Source: Acidobacteriota bacterium (GTDB lineage Bacteria; Acidobacteriota; Blastocatellia; Pyrinomonadales; Pyrinomonadaceae). From it: a DNA stretch of 7,357 bases. Positions 5,277 through 7,357 of the stretch are shown here, piece after piece; within the stretch, counting starts at the first letter, position 1; every line of letters begins with the position of its first letter. The stretch spans positions 1 to 7,357 of the forward strand of contig JACCYR010000122.1 of assembly GCA_013696385.1 (NCBI GenBank). Reading direction: 5' to 3'. The position numbers were made by a program, and so were the translations under genes. The notes beneath the pieces were generated by a model. That model was not told the origin of the DNA, made no database searches, and saw only the letters and a program-made list of their open reading frames with translations.

Positions 5277-7357
5277 ATGAATCTTGTCGTTCAAAAAACT
5301 GCGTCTGCATCAAAAAAAGCAAAAAAACTATTGGCGGCGGGCGATCCGCAATATCTTTTAAACCGCGAGTTGAGTTGGCTGGAATTTAACCGCCGTGTGC
5401 TGCAAGAAGCCTTGGACGAGCGCACGCCGCTTCTCGAACGGCTCAAATTTCTGGCAATTTTTTCGACCAACTTGGACGAATTTTTTATGATTCGCGTGGC
5501 GGGTTTAAAAGAACAGATTGCCGAAGGCATCCGCGAAAAATCACGCGACGGAATGACGGCGCAGGAACAATTGCATGCAATCCGCAAATGTCTGCGCCCG
5601 ATGCTCGCCGAACAGATGCGCTGTCTGCACAATGAAGTTTTGCCGCAGCTTGCCGAACACGATATAAAACTTGTTTCCATTAAAGATTTAAGACGGGACG
5701 AGAAAAAGAACCTCGAAAATTATTTTCTGCAAAATATTTTTCCCGTTCTCACGCCGCAAGCCGTTGACGTAAGCCATCCGTTTCCGTATGTTTCCAATTT
5801 GAGTTTAAATATCAGCTTGATTGTTGAACCCGACCCGGAATATGACCACGGCAAACTCGGTTATCTATTTAAAAAAAATCGGTTTGTGCGGATAAAACTG
5901 CCGCCGAATGTGCCGCGCCTGATTCCGGTCAGCGATGGCGAAACTCGTTTTGCTCTGCTCGGCGAACTCGTCGCCGAAAACGTCCGCTATCTTTTCCCGA
6001 ATATGCTGACGAATAAATGTCATTTGTTTCGGCTGACGCGCGATGCTGACCTCGAACTGCGCGAGGACGAAGCGGGCGATATTTTGCGGACAATGGAGCG
6101 CGAACTGCATCATCAACGCCGTTTTAGTTTTCCCGTCCGCTTGGAAGTCGCCGCTTCGATGCCCGATGAAATGATAAAAAATCTGACCAAATCTACTGGC
6201 GTAACCGACGACGTTTATCGGCTCGAAGGATTTTTGAACATTCCTGATTTGATGACTTTATATTTGATTGACCGTCCCGATTTGAAAGATAAACCGATTC
6301 GCTATTCGATTCCGAAACCTCTGCGAGGCGATGAAAATATCTTCAACACGCTGAAAAAACAAGATGTTCTGCTTCATCATCCATTCACGGCTTACAGCAC
6401 CGTCACCGATTTTATTGATGCGGCGGCGGAAGATGACAAGGTTCGCGCCATCAAAATTTGTCTCTATCGGGCGGGTAAAGATTCGCCGATTGTCAATTCT
6501 TTGATGAAAGCCAGTCAAAACGGAAAGCAGGTCGCGGCGTTGGTCGAACTCAAAGCGCGATTTGACGAAGAAAACAATATCGAATGGGCGCGGCGGCTGG
6601 AAAATGAAGGCGTTCACGTTATTTACGGAATGAGCGGATTGAAAACGCACTCGAAAGTTACGCTCGTCGTCCGGCACGAAAACGACGAATTGCGCCGTTA
6701 TGTTCATCTCGCTACGGGCAATTATAATCCGACGACTTCGCGGATTTACACCGATTTGGGACTGCTGACCGCCAATGCAGAAATCGGCAGAGATGTCAGT
6801 GATTTGTTCAATTTTCTGACCGGCTATTCCTATCAAACCGAATATCGCCAACTGCTCGTTGCGCCGATAAACTTGCGCGAGCGAATGTTGGAGTTAATCG
6901 AACGCGAAACCGAAAACCAAATAAGCGGCAAACAGGCGCGAATTATTGTCAAAATCAACTCTCTGACCGACGACAAAATCATTCACGCGCTTTATCGAGC
7001 TTCGCAAGCGGGCGTGAAAATTGATTTAATCGTGCGCGGCATCTGCGTTTTGCGTCCGGGCATTGAAGGTCTTTCGGAAAATATCCGCGTCGTTTCTGTC
7101 GTCGGCAGATTTCTCGAACACAGCCGAATTTTTTATTTTGCGGGTGGCGACAACGAAGAAATTTACATCGGAAGCGCGGATTGGATGCACCGCAACCTCG
7201 ATAAAAGAGTCGAAGCCGTTGTGCCGATAAAAGACGCGCGGCTTCGTAAAAATATCAGAGAAGAAATTTTAGATGTCTATCTCAAAGATAATTCGAATGC
7301 CCAAATCTTAAATGCCGACGGCAGTTATGAAAAAATAAAGATTGAAGCCGAAGAAAA
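5277..7357 (+). CDS. ppk1: Polyphosphate kinase 1 (PPK1), C-terminus cut by right edge
   Basis: Catalyses reversible transfer of the ATP gamma-phosphate to inorganic polyphosphate (ATP + polyP(n) = ADP + polyP(n+1)), usually at the inner face of the membrane. The 693 visible codons cover nearly the whole protein (E. coli PPK has 688 residues). The N domain starts at NRELSWLEFNRRVLQEA (29-45) and continues with STNLDEFFMIRVAGLK; the middle domain includes LTPQAVDVSHPFPYVSNLS. The catalytic core has the phosphorylated histidine H458 in LKTHSK, H477 in YVHLATGNYNP, R398 in CLYRAG, R428 in ELKARFDEE and H615 in RFLEHSR. All five are offset by +23 from E. coli H435, H454, R375, R405 and H592, so the active site looks intact. 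A Lys/Ala-rich extension of about 20 residues precedes the N domain. The ATG at 5277 has no SD sequence; it is the first ATG before the conserved region and gives the expected length. The end (DVYLKDNSNAQILNADGSYEKI) is close to the usual PPK1 C-terminus, so probably only a few dozen residues are missing. No ppx is visible nearby. Confidence 0.97.
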   Translation, partial: MNLVVQKTASASKKAKKLLAAGDPQYLLNRELSWLEFNRRVLQEALDERTPLLERLKFLAIFSTNLDEFFMIRVAGLKEQIAEGIREKSRDGMTAQEQLHAIRKCLRPMLAEQMRCLHNEVLPQLAEHDIKLVSIKDLRRDEKKNLENYFLQNIFPVLTPQAVDVSHPFPYVSNLSLNISLIVEPDPEYDHGKLGYLFKKNRFVRIKLPPNVPRLIPVSDGETRFALLGELVAENVRYLFPNMLTNKCHLFRLTRDADLELREDEAGDILRTMERELHHQRRFSFPVRLEVAASMPDEMIKNLTKSTGVTDDVYRLEGFLNIPDLMTLYLIDRPDLKDKPIRYSIPKPLRGDENIFNTLKKQDVLLHHPFTAYSTVTDFIDAAAEDDKVRAIKICLYRAGKDSPIVNSLMKASQNGKQVAALVELKARFDEENNIEWARRLENEGVHVIYGMSGLKTHSKVTLVVRHENDELRRYVHLATGNYNPTTSRIYTDLGLLTANAEIGRDVSDLFNFLTGYSYQTEYRQLLVAPINLRERMLELIERETENQISGKQARIIVKINSLTDDKIIHALYRASQAGVKIDLIVRGICVLRPGIEGLSENIRVVSVVGRFLEHSRIFYFAGGDNEEIYIGSADWMHRNLDKRVEAVVPIKDARLRKNIREEILDVYLKDNSNAQILNADGSYEKIKIEAEE

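Noticed and set aside
6258..6851. 197-codon minus-strand open frame
   Set aside because: It is antisense to the catalytic core of PPK1, whose conserved histidines and arginines are all in the plus-strand frame; its translation resembles no known family.
1023..7357. Protease and ppk1 as one operon
   Set aside because: They share a strand, but 213 bp separate them, a strong stem-loop follows the protease stop, and ppk has its own promoter-like pair. The functions are also unrelated.
1..7357. Defence island, CRISPR array or mobile element
   Set aside because: A DinG-like helicase can accompany type IV CRISPR systems, but this one has a housekeeping DinG/YoaA layout and no cas genes, spacers, transposase or integrase are in the window.

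Overview
The window reads as ordinary chromosomal DNA from a bacterium of moderate GC content. The most likely source is Acidobacteriota, class Blastocatellia (Pyrinomonas-like). This is an inference: the main cue is the six-fold DxDGDGKTDxAVFRPSDGTWY type repeat at the C-terminus of a large secreted protein, a style common in that group. Marker-gene phylogeny would be needed to settle it. No tRNA, rRNA, CRISPR array, transposase, integrase or phage gene was seen.

Layout: (1) Positions 1-709, minus strand, hold the N-terminal 236 codons of a DinG/YoaA-type iron-sulfur DNA helicase cut by the left edge. (2) Positions 710-1022 are an AT-rich divergent intergenic region with a short tandem octamer repeat, overlapping inverted repeats and a consensus -10 box. 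(3) Positions 1023-5063, plus strand, hold a 1346-residue secreted M36 (fungalysin) zinc metalloprotease with propeptide, catalytic domain, two beta-rich domains and six FG-GAP/VCBS-like repeats. (4) Positions 5064-5276 hold a strong stem-loop built from degenerate purine/pyrimidine octamers, then a promoter-like sequence. (5) Positions 5277-7357, plus strand, hold a nearly complete polyphosphate kinase 1 (PPK1) cut by the right edge.

The three genes look functionally independent: DNA repair/unwinding, extracellular proteolysis, and phosphate storage/stress response. The helicase is transcribed away from the other two. The protease and ppk share a strand but are separated by a stem-loop and a separate promoter candidate, so I do not call them an operon. 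I found no convincing new multi-gene system. The items most worth a second look are the multidomain protease, the octamer-based inverted repeat at 5074-5150, and the very short, Shine-Dalgarno-poor leaders of the two plus-strand genes.
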